DNA from: DASQFQ01 sp963811595
GTDB taxonomy: Bacteria > Actinomycetota > Thermoleophilia > Solirubrobacterales > Solirubrobacteraceae
Length of the DNA: 64,000 nucleotides
Direction of reading: 5' to 3'
Assembly: GCA_963811595.1 (NCBI GenBank)
Contig: CAWERW010000016.1
Coordinates: forward strand, 372,001 to 436,000
Made by a program: the position numbers and the translations under genes. Position 1 is the first letter of the stretch. Each line of letters begins with the position of its first letter. Shown here one piece after another: positions 56,088-64,000 of this stretch. The notes below the pieces were generated by a model. That model was given only the letters and a program-made list of their open reading frames with translations, was not told the origin of the DNA and did not search any database.

Positions 56088-57242
56088 ATGGAAATCGTCC
56101 TAATACTCGCCGGCATCGTCGGCATCAGCCTTATCGCCATCCCCCGCCTCCGGCGGCGGAAGGGCGGGCGCGTCCGCGCCAACGCGGGCAAGCAGTGGAC
56201 GGCCAGCCACGCCGCCCGCCGCCGCCCCGCGAGCGCGAACGGCGGCCGCCTGCGCTCGCGCTCCCGCGCACGGACCGCGGCGGTCGCCACCGGCGCCGGC
56301 ACGACGGCCGTGGCGACGGAGCAGTACGACGACTGGGACGACGACATCGGCTGGGGCGGCGACACCGCCGTCGCGGCGCCCGAGGAGCCGACGTGGAGCG
56401 ACTGGGACGAGCCCGAGGGCGAGGCCGCGGTCGCCACCGAGCCCGCGCCGGACGAGCACGCGGACCCGGCGCCGGCCAACGGCAATGGCAATGGCGCGCT
56501 GATCTTCACCGAGCCCGAGCCCGTGTACGCGGAGCCCGACCCCGAGCCCGACCCCGAGCCTGCTCCGGCCGCCGACACCGCCCCGCCCGCCGTCAACGGC
56601 GCCGCTCCCGCCGCCATCGACGGATCTGTGCCACCCGCCCCCGCCCCTCCGCCCGTCGTCGCCGATCCGGCGGCCGAGGACTGGGATTGGGAGCCCTCCC
56701 CCGCCCCCGCCGCGATGCCGGCCGAGGCTCCCGCCGAGCGCAAGGGCCGCAAGCTCAACCCGCTGGTGCTCGTGGCGCTCTATGCCGCGTTCGGCATCGG
56801 CGTGCTGGTCATCGGCGTCAGCGTCATCACCGGCCTGATGGAGTCCGACGGCGGCCCCGCGCCGAAGTCGTCCGCGGCCACGGTCGAGCCCACCGCCACG
56901 CCGACCCCGCCCGCTGCCACCGGCCCGACCGCGGCCGAACGCGCCGAGATCGCCCAGCTCAAGCAGGCGTTCCTCGACCAGCGCCGGGCGGCGGCCACCC
57001 AGGCCGCGATCGCCGTGCGCCGCGCCGAGCGGGCCGCCCGCCGTCGCGCCGCCCGCCGGGCCGCCGCACGCCGCCGCGCCGCGCGCCGTCGCGCAGCAGC
57101 CCGCAAGCGCGCCGCCTCGGCGCCCACGCGCAACGCTCCGGCCTCAGCTGCCCCCACGTACACGCCTCCGGCTGCGCCCGCCCCCAGCGGCGGCGGCGGC
57201 GGAGGCGGCGGCGGCGGTGGCTGCGAGTTCTGCATCGGCTGA
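56088..57242 (+). CDS. Membrane protein with acidic and histone-H1-like Arg/Ala regions and Gly-rich CEFC tail
   Basis: A 384-residue low-complexity protein. It has an N-terminal hydrophobic helix (EIVLILAGIVGISLIAI), a basic stretch, a long acidic Pro/Glu/Asp/Trp region (about 80-215) and a second helix (LVALYAAFGIGVLVIGVSVITGL, about 227-250). A helical Arg/Ala-rich segment follows (about 285-345, RRAERAARRRAARRAAARRR) resembling histone-H1/coiled repeats, and a Gly run ends in CEFCIG. Which face is cytoplasmic is not clear. The function is unknown; it neighbours the tad region and overlaps a DUF192 gene. Confidence 0.65.
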   Translation: MEIVLILAGIVGISLIAIPRLRRRKGGRVRANAGKQWTASHAARRRPASANGGRLRSRSRARTAAVATGAGTTAVATEQYDDWDDDIGWGGDTAVAAPEEPTWSDWDEPEGEAAVATEPAPDEHADPAPANGNGNGALIFTEPEPVYAEPDPEPDPEPAPAADTAPPAVNGAAPAAIDGSVPPAPAPPPVVADPAAEDWDWEPSPAPAAMPAEAPAERKGRKLNPLVLVALYAAFGIGVLVIGVSVITGLMESDGGPAPKSSAATVEPTATPTPPAATGPTAAERAEIAQLKQAFLDQRRAAATQAAIAVRRAERAARRRAARRAAARRRAARRRAAARKRAASAPTRNAPASAAPTYTPPAAPAPSGGGGGGGGGGGCEFCIG

Positions 57243-57582
57243 GTCGCGGGCGCCCTGCCCGCGGCTCGACCCGCTCCCCGGCCGCGACCTGGGCGGCGGC
57301 CTGCGCATCGCCGAGGCGGACAGCCGCGCCGCGCGCATGAAGGGCCTCGCGAAGCTCGACGAGATGCCCGAGCAGCTCGCGCTGCACATCCCGCGCTGCC
57401 GCTCGGTGCACACGTTCACGATGCGCTTCCCGCTCGACCTGATCTGGCTCGGCAAGGACGGCGCCGTCGTCCGCGTCGACCCGGCGGTCCCGCCGCGGCG
57501 GCTGAAGTGGTGCCTCGGCGCCCGCTCCGTGGTGGAGGCGAACGCGGGCACGGCGGACCGCTTCGTCGCGGCCGGGCTCTAG
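57217..57582 (+). CDS. DUF192 family protein
   Basis: A protein of about 121 residues. From residue 28 it matches the DUF192 domain: LRIAEADSRAARMKGLAKLDEMP, then VHTFTMRFPLDLIWLGKDGAVVRVDPAVPP and VVEANAGTADRF. The role of DUF192 is not established. The GTG at 57217 lies within the end of the preceding gene in another frame; a start further in cannot be excluded because the first 25 residues are not conserved-looking. It overlaps the convergent prmA gene by 4 bp. Confidence 0.75.
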   Translation: MAASSASAESRAPCPRLDPLPGRDLGGGLRIAEADSRAARMKGLAKLDEMPEQLALHIPRCRSVHTFTMRFPLDLIWLGKDGAVVRVDPAVPPRRLKWCLGARSVVEANAGTADRFVAAGL

Positions 57583-58403
57583 GCCGCCCGCTCCAGCAGC
57601 ACGGCGGCCCATTCTCCGCCGCAGCGCCGGTCCTTCTCGACGAGGCCGTGGTCCTTGAACGCAGCCACGACCTCGTCGGCCTCCTCGCGCAACAGCCCCG
57701 ACACGATCAGCCGCTCGGGCGCGCGCTCGAGCAGCCGCGCCACGTCGAGCAGCAGCGGCCGCACGAGGTTGGCGAGCACGGTCGGCGCCCACGGGGCGGG
57801 CTCGCGCCGCAGGTTGACCCGCCGGACCTCGAGCTCGACGCCGTTGACCACCGCGTTCTCCTTCGACGCCTCCAGCGACGCGGGCTCGACGTCGACCGCC
57901 AGCACCGGCCCGTAACCGAGCTTCGCCGCCGCGATCGCGAGCACTCCGCTCCCGCTCCCCCAGTCCGCCAGCGCGCCGCCCGGCTCCCCCTCCAGCAGCA
58001 GCTCGAGCACCAGCCGCGTCGTGTGGTGCGCGCCCGTGCCGAACGCCTGGCCCGGGTCGATGACGAGGTCGATGCCCTCCTCCGCGGCCAGCGCCTCCTC
58101 CCATGGGGGGCGCACCCGCAGGCGCCGGAAGCGCCAGGCGACGTCGACCGGCCGGTGCCACGCCTTCCAGCGGTCGGCCCAGTCGTCGGGGACCTCGGAG
58201 GTCGAGATCTCGACGAGCACGTCCCCGGCGGCCGCGCGCAGCTCCGGCAGCTCCGGCAGCTCACCCGGTGCGCCGTAGAGCGCGTACTCGACGATCCCCT
58301 CCGACACGTCGGTCTCCTCCAGCCCGCCCGGCGCGAGCTCGAGCAGCTCCGCCAGCACGAGCTCCGCCGCGGCGCGCGGCACGCGCACCGCCAGCCGGAT
58401 CAC
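57579..58403 (-). CDS. prmA: Ribosomal protein L11 methyltransferase family protein
   Basis: A 274-residue SAM-dependent methyltransferase. The N-terminal domain carries ADRWKAWHRPVDVAWRF; the catalytic domain shows GQAFGTGAHHTTRLVLELL, DWGSGSGVLAIAAAKLGYG (SAM motif I), VLAVDVEPASLEASKENAVVNG and VLANLVRPLLLD. It would trimethylate ribosomal protein L11. The GTG start at 58403 overlaps the dnaJ stop by 4 bp, as the common hrcA-dnaJ-prmA order predicts. Confidence 0.9.
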   Translation of the reverse strand: MIRLAVRVPRAAAELVLAELLELAPGGLEETDVSEGIVEYALYGAPGELPELPELRAAAGDVLVEISTSEVPDDWADRWKAWHRPVDVAWRFRRLRVRPPWEEALAAEEGIDLVIDPGQAFGTGAHHTTRLVLELLLEGEPGGALADWGSGSGVLAIAAAKLGYGPVLAVDVEPASLEASKENAVVNGVELEVRRVNLRREPAPWAPTVLANLVRPLLLDVARLLERAPERLIVSGLLREEADEVVAAFKDHGLVEKDRRCGGEWAAVLLERAA

Positions 58404-59542
58404 CCGGCGAGGACCCGCTTGAGCTTGGCCAGCATGCCCTCGTCGGAGCGCAGGTTGTCGTCGGTGACCGTGGCGGCGAAGTCCTCGAGCATCGTGCGCT
58501 GCTCGCGCGTCAGCCGCCGCGGGATCGCGACGTTGACGACGACCCGCAGGTCGCCGGTGCGCCCGCGCGAGAGCGGCGGCAGCCCGCGCCCGCGCAGCAG
58601 GATCGTCTCGCCCGGCTGCGTCCCCGCCGGGATCTCGAGCGGCACGTCGCCGTCGAACGTCGGCACCTGCACCGTCGTGCCCAGCGCGGCCAGCGGCGCC
58701 GGGACGTCGATCACCGTCACGAGGTCCTCGCCGTCGCGCAGGAAGCGCTCGTCCTCGCGCACCCGCACGACCACGTAGAGGTCGCCCGGTGGCCCGCCCT
58801 GCTGGCCGGCGTGGCCGCGGCGCGTGAGCCGGATCCGCTGGCCGTCTGCGATGCCCGGCGGGATGTCGACCGCGACCCGCTTCTGCTCGCCGACCATCCC
58901 GGCGCCCTGGCACTCGTGGCACGGGGTCTCGGGGATGCGGCCCTCGCCCTCGCACTGGTCGCAGACCGCGGTGCGGACGAGCTGGCCGAACGCGGTCCGC
59001 GCCACCCGCTGGTGCTGGCCCGAGCCCTGGCAGCGCGGGCAGGTCACGATCGGCGTGCCCGGCTCGGCCCCGTTGCCGCTGCAGGTCGGGCACAGCGCGG
59101 CCGCCTCGTAGGTGACCTCGACCTGCTTGCCGTGGGCGGAGTCGGCGAGATCGATGGCCGCGGCGACGACCACGTCGGCGCCCTGGATCCCGCCCGCGGA
59201 CCGGCCGCGCCGCCCGCCGCCGCCGCTGAACGCCGATTCGAAACCGCCGGCGCCGAAGAACGCCGAGAACAGGTCCGACACGGAGCCGAACGCGTCCATG
59301 TCCGGCGCGTAGCCGCGGCCGCGCAGCCCGTCCTCGCCGTACGTGTCGTACAAACGCCGCCGCTCCGGATCGGAGAGCACCTCGTAGGCGGCCGCCGCCT
59401 CCTTGAACTTCTCCTCCGCCTCGGGGTCGTGCGCGTTGACGTCCGGGTGCAGCTCGCGCGCCAGCCGGCGGAACGACTTCTTGATCGTCGCGTCGTCGGC
59501 GCCCCGCTCGACGCCGAGGGTCTCGTAGTAGTCCCGCGCCAT
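58400..59542 (-). CDS. dnaJ: Chaperone protein DnaJ
   Basis: A 380-residue Hsp40 co-chaperone of DnaK. The J domain has HPD (ELHPDVNAHD), followed by a Gly-rich region and four zinc-binding CxxCxGxG repeats (CPTCSGNG, CPRCQGSG, CDQCEGEG, CHECQGAG). The C-terminal substrate-binding domain is complete. The ATG shares bases with the hrcA stop (TGATG). It is the HrcA-linked copy; other dnaJ copies may exist elsewhere. Confidence 0.95.
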   Translation of the reverse strand: MARDYYETLGVERGADDATIKKSFRRLARELHPDVNAHDPEAEEKFKEAAAAYEVLSDPERRRLYDTYGEDGLRGRGYAPDMDAFGSVSDLFSAFFGAGGFESAFSGGGGRRGRSAGGIQGADVVVAAAIDLADSAHGKQVEVTYEAAALCPTCSGNGAEPGTPIVTCPRCQGSGQHQRVARTAFGQLVRTAVCDQCEGEGRIPETPCHECQGAGMVGEQKRVAVDIPPGIADGQRIRLTRRGHAGQQGGPPGDLYVVVRVREDERFLRDGEDLVTVIDVPAPLAALGTTVQVPTFDGDVPLEIPAGTQPGETILLRGRGLPPLSRGRTGDLRVVVNVAIPRRLTREQRTMLEDFAATVTDDNLRSDEGMLAKLKRVLAG

Positions 59543-60570
59543 CAGGACTCGCCGTAGACGTCTTCGACGAAGCGCGAGAGCTGGATCGCCGCGGCGCGCA
59601 CCGACTGGATCGCCACCCCGTAGTCCATGCGCGTCGGCCCGATCACCGACACCGTGCCGAGGTTGCGCCGCGGCAGCCCGTAGTTGGCCGCCACCAGCGA
59701 CAGCCCGTGCAGCGCCGGCGCCGCGTTCTCCTGCCCGATGCGCACGTAGAGGTCGCGCTCGGCCAGCGCGTCGGAGAGCACGCTCAGCAGCGTCACCCGC
59801 CGCTCGAGCATCTCCATCACCGCATTGAGCTGCGTGACGTCCTGGAAGCGGTACTCGGAGAGCAGCCGCGCGGCGCCGTCGACGTACAGCGCGTCCTCCG
59901 CCGTCTCGGCCAGCTCCGTGAAGGCGGGCGCGAGCTGCGCGAGGAAGCCGCGCTCGGTGGCGGGCAGCGACGGGTCCTCGAGCCGCAGGTGCAGCATCCG
60001 GGCGCCGAGCCCCATGCCGACGAGCTGCTCGTTGAGATAGGCCGCCGCCCAGTCGGCGAGCCCGGAGTCCACCGGCGCGTCGAACGCGAAGAGGCGCTTG
60101 GAGACACCGCCGGTCGAGGTGATGATCACGACCATCAGTACCTGCGGCTGCAGGGCGAGCACCTCGACGTGGCGGATCGTCGTCGTCTCGATCGGCGGCG
60201 CGGTGACGATCGCGAGCAGGTTCGTGACCTGCGACAGCGTCTCGGTCGTCACCCGCATCGCCTCGGCGACCTCCCGGCGCGCGAGCGTCAGCTCGACGGG
60301 GCGCGGCTCGAGGGCGGTCGAGCCGCGCTTGGGCAGCACGTGGTCGACGAAGTAGCGGTAGCCCGCGTCGGTCGGCACGCGCCCCGCCGACGTGTGCGGG
60401 TGCGCGAGCAGACCCTGCTCCTCGAGCACCGCGAGCTCGTTGCGGATCGTCGACGGTCCGTAGCTGATCTCCTCATCGGACGCGAGCGCCTTCGAGCCCA
60501 CGGGCTGGCCGGTCGCCGCGAAGCCGTCGACGACCTTGCCCAGGAGCAGCTCCTGACGCGGGGAAAGCAT
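59542..60570 (-). CDS. hrcA: Heat-inducible transcription repressor HrcA
   Basis: A 342-residue repressor. The N-terminal winged-helix reads LSPRQELLLGKVVDGFAATGQPVGSKAL followed by YGPSTIRNELAVLEEQGLLAHPHTSAGRVPTDAGYRYFV, typical of HrcA. A GAF-like regulatory domain follows (IGQENAAPALHGLSLVAANYG, MDYGVAIQSVRA). It normally represses dnaJ/groE operons through CIRCE; no CIRCE-like inverted repeat is visible in the 27 bp upstream. Confidence 0.94.
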   Translation of the reverse strand: MLSPRQELLLGKVVDGFAATGQPVGSKALASDEEISYGPSTIRNELAVLEEQGLLAHPHTSAGRVPTDAGYRYFVDHVLPKRGSTALEPRPVELTLARREVAEAMRVTTETLSQVTNLLAIVTAPPIETTTIRHVEVLALQPQVLMVVIITSTGGVSKRLFAFDAPVDSGLADWAAAYLNEQLVGMGLGARMLHLRLEDPSLPATERGFLAQLAPAFTELAETAEDALYVDGAARLLSEYRFQDVTQLNAVMEMLERRVTLLSVLSDALAERDLYVRIGQENAAPALHGLSLVAANYGLPRRNLGTVSVIGPTRMDYGVAIQSVRAAAIQLSRFVEDVYGES

Positions 60571-60597
60571 GCGTTCGATTGTAAGAAGGGCCGCGGT

Positions 60598-60990
60598 TCA
60601 GCCCACGCGGACTTCGGCCTCGCCCTTGCGGATGATCTTGCGACCGTCCTGGACGGCCTCGGCCTGGATCGTCGCCACGCCGTCGCCGACGTCCTTCACG
60701 CTCGCGCTGACCGCGATCTCCTGCTCGGGGAAGCCCATGCCGCGGAACTGCACCGACAGGCGCTTGAGCGACTCGGGCCCGTCGCCCGCGGCGTTGACCG
60801 CGCGCGCGACCTGGGCCATCATCCAGAGCCCGTGCAGGATGCGGCCGGGCAGGCCGACGGACTGCGCGAACTCCTCGTCGATGTGGATCGGGTTGAAGTC
60901 GCCGGAGGCGCCCGCGTAGCGGTAGGTGAGGTACTTGTCGGGCGTGACCTTGAGCTCGGGGAGCTCCTGGCCTGACTCGAGCTCGCTCAT
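60598..60990 (-). CDS. MaoC-like dehydratase, HadB type
   Basis: A 130-residue single hotdog-fold protein. The hydratase-2 motif YAGASGDFNPIHIDEEFA (catalytic Asp and His) is intact, followed by LPGRILHGLWMMAQVARAV. This is the HadB-type catalytic subunit of (3R)-hydroxyacyl-ACP dehydratases. It overlaps the HadA-like gene by 4 bp, so a heterodimer is expected. hrcA begins 27 bp downstream on the same strand. Confidence 0.88.
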   Translation of the reverse strand: MSELESGQELPELKVTPDKYLTYRYAGASGDFNPIHIDEEFAQSVGLPGRILHGLWMMAQVARAVNAAGDGPESLKRLSVQFRGMGFPEQEIAVSASVKDVGDGVATIQAEAVQDGRKIIRKGEAEVRVG

Positions 60991-61421
60991 CGGACGATGT
61001 TGGTCCAGGTCCCAGTGCAGACCGTTTCGCCGTCCTGGTTCGTCGAGCGGCTCTCGAACACGTAGAACTCCAGCCCGCCGCGCTCGGAGACGTCCTTGAC
61101 CTCGATCTCGGTCGCGATCTCGTCGCCGGCCACGACCGGCGGGCCCCAGACGAACTCCTGGCCGCCGTGGACCATGCGGGCGAAGTCGATGCCGACGTCG
61201 GGGTCGAACAGCGCCGGCCCCATCGCCTTGCCGGCGTACACGACGGCGAACATCGGCGGGGCCACGACGTCCGCGTAGCCGGCGGCGCGCGCGGCCTCCG
61301 GGTCGTGGTGCAGATCGAGGTCCTCGCCGACCGCGGCCGCGTACTCGCGCACCTTCTCGCGGCCGACCGCGTAGGTCTCGGGCGGGTAGGTCTTCCCGAC
61401 GGCGTCCGTCTTGAGCGCCAA
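60987..61421 (-). CDS. MaoC N-terminal-type dehydratase subunit, HadA-like
   Basis: A protein of about 144 residues with the FAS1-dehydratase N-terminal hotdog fold: VGKTYPPETYAVGREKVREYAAAVGE, then APPMFAVVYAG, HGGQEFVWGPPVVAGDEI and a VCTGTWTNIVR end. It lacks the hydratase-2 catalytic motif and would stabilise the HadB partner. The TTG at 61421 is chosen because AGGAGG lies six bases upstream; no in-frame ATG or GTG fits better. It is the first gene of a presumed hadA-hadB-hrcA-dnaJ-prmA transcript. Confidence 0.85.
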   Translation of the reverse strand: MALKTDAVGKTYPPETYAVGREKVREYAAAVGEDLDLHHDPEAARAAGYADVVAPPMFAVVYAGKAMGPALFDPDVGIDFARMVHGGQEFVWGPPVVAGDEIATEIEVKDVSERGGLEFYVFESRSTNQDGETVCTGTWTNIVR

Positions 61422-61510
61422 GGCTTTCCTCCTGTTTGCGGGGTGTGCGGACCCTACTGACCGAGAGTTGAGGTTCCGTCTGCCGCGGTCCGTGGGATAT
61501 TCCCTGTCAC

Positions 61511-62424
61511 ATGAGCAGGCGCATGAAGGCACTCGCGGCCGTCAATGTCATCGGATGGCTGGTCGCGGTGCCGCTGCTGCTGGTCGCGCTCGTCGACCCC
61601 TTCGTCGACTTCGGCGACTGGCCCGACCGTCTGATCGGCGATCGAGGGGGCTCCGTGCAGCTCCGCACGCCCGAGGCCCAGCGCGAGCGCGAGGATCGCT
61701 CGTCCGTCCGCGCCGAGCGCCGCTCCAGCCAGGACGACCCGCTCGAGGCGGCGCGCGAGGCGATCGAGACCTTCAACCCCGCGCCGGCCACCGGCGTGCC
61801 GCTCGCCGCCGAGCCCGGCGGTGGCGCCCCGCCCGCCGGTGGCGGGCCCGCCCCGCGGCGCCCGATCGGCGAGACCGGCCCGGGCTCCGGCGACGTGACC
61901 GTGCCGCCCATCGTCCCCGCGCCGCTGCCGGTGGTGGCTCCGCCGGCGACCGGCGTCGGCCCGTCCACCGGCGCTCCGCCCGTGGTGATCCCCGATCTGC
62001 CCGTGGCCGGGCCCGGCCAGCCCACCCGCACCGAGCCGCCGGCTCCCGAGCTGCCGATCGCCGCCGCGCCGCCCGGCGAGCCCGAGGGCCCCGGTCCCGG
62101 CCCGACGCCCACGCCGACCCCGTCGCCGGAGCCGACGCCCGAGCCGACCGTGGAGCCGACGCCGGAGCCGACACCGGACCCGAGCGAGACGCCCGATCCC
62201 GAGCCGACCGCCGAGCCGACACCCGAGCCGACCGCCACCCCGGCGCCGCCCGCGCCCGAGGTCCCGGTGCCGCCGGAGGAGCCGCCCGCCGAGCCCGAGG
62301 GCCCGCCCGCGCCGCCGCCGGAGGACGAGGATCCGCCGGGCTCGCACATCCCGGCGGCCGTCAAGCCGCCGCAGGACCAGATGCCGGCGCCGGACCTCCC
62401 AGACGCGCCCGGCCCGCCGCCGAC

Positions 62425-62428
<4 letters not shown>
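61511..62428 (+). CDS. Pro-rich membrane-anchored or secreted protein
   Basis: A 305-residue protein with one N-terminal hydrophobic helix (AAVNVIGWLVAVPLLLVALV, about 9-28), a short charged region (DDPLEAAREAIETFNPAP near 75) and then more than 200 residues of Pro/Ala/Gly/Glu with PTPEPT-type repeats. Such regions often span the cell wall. No catalytic domain or family is recognised. It is divergent from the hadA-like gene and overlaps the convergent lepA gene by 4 bp. Confidence 0.7.

Positions 62429-64000
<1,572 letters not shown>

Noticed and set aside
59542..60597. CIRCE operator before hrcA
   Set aside because: No inverted repeat of that type was found in the short gap.

Overview
The window is high-GC actinobacterial DNA. 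Gene families, GTG/TTG starts, very tight ATGA/GTGA/TAGTG gene overlaps and a Tad pilus locus without an outer-membrane secretin point to a monoderm actinobacterium. The order Solirubrobacterales (Thermoleophilia) is my best guess, from general resemblance rather than from a marker gene. No rRNA, tRNA, CRISPR array, transposase or phage gene was seen. No gap between genes exceeds about 210 bp.

Layout. 1-9.4 kb: a flavoprotein and a small beta-carbonic anhydrase, an esterase, a secreted calcium-binding repeat protein, a two-gene XdhC set, two aldehyde dehydrogenases (one of the methylmalonate-semialdehyde type) and a DMT-family membrane protein. 9.4-18.2 kb: polA, a frameshifted Ala/Pro-rich gene, an RsbV/RsbW-like pair, an ACT-domain malic enzyme, an ABC-2 exporter and a sugar-epimerase-like protein. 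18.2-23.6 kb: a complete branched-chain amino acid type ABC transporter (livKHMGF). 23.7-33.7 kb: a long co-directional hisIE-trpEGDC / GGDEF / HtrA / trpFBA array. 33.7-41.5 kb: a secreted FG-GAP/collagen-like protein, a second flavoprotein next to a phytoene/squalene synthase, an ArsA-type ATPase, an epimerase and two PH-domain membrane proteins. 41.7-44.5 kb: era, ybeY, phoH and yqeY. 44.6-57.6 kb: a Tad/Flp pilus region with pilin, response regulator, histidine kinase, tadC, tadB, cpaF, tadE, a CpaE-TadE fusion, cpaB, a divergent TadG-like wall hydrolase, a lipoprotein and three poorly understood neighbours. 57.6-64 kb: prmA-dnaJ-hrcA behind a hadA/hadB-like pair, a Pro-rich membrane protein, and lepA running off the right edge.

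Most notable non-coding features. (1) Two 163-bp, about 91% identical, gap-free sequences fill exactly the space between a stop codon and the next start codon upstream of phoH and of tadB. Each supplies the downstream Shine-Dalgarno sequence and a perfectly complementary anti-Shine-Dalgarno at its far end. (2) Two long palindromic elements of a second family lie in two convergent intergenic regions (6.9 kb and 41.5 kb). They contain three hairpins with 17-19 bp stems and 13-nt loops, whose stem differences are mostly compensatory. (3) A 12-bp motif (16 of 18 bp over a longer stretch) is shared by the control regions of the pilin gene and the cpaB/TadG divergon.

Most notable protein architectures. 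A CpaE/TadZ ATPase is fused to a TadE-like pseudopilin, with a prepilin-type cleavage motif between the halves. A TadG-like anchor is fused to an M15-like peptidase and a lysozyme-like domain inside the pilus locus. Reading-frame breaks in trpG, the Ala/Pro-rich gene and the sensor region of the GGDEF protein may be sequencing errors or real decay.
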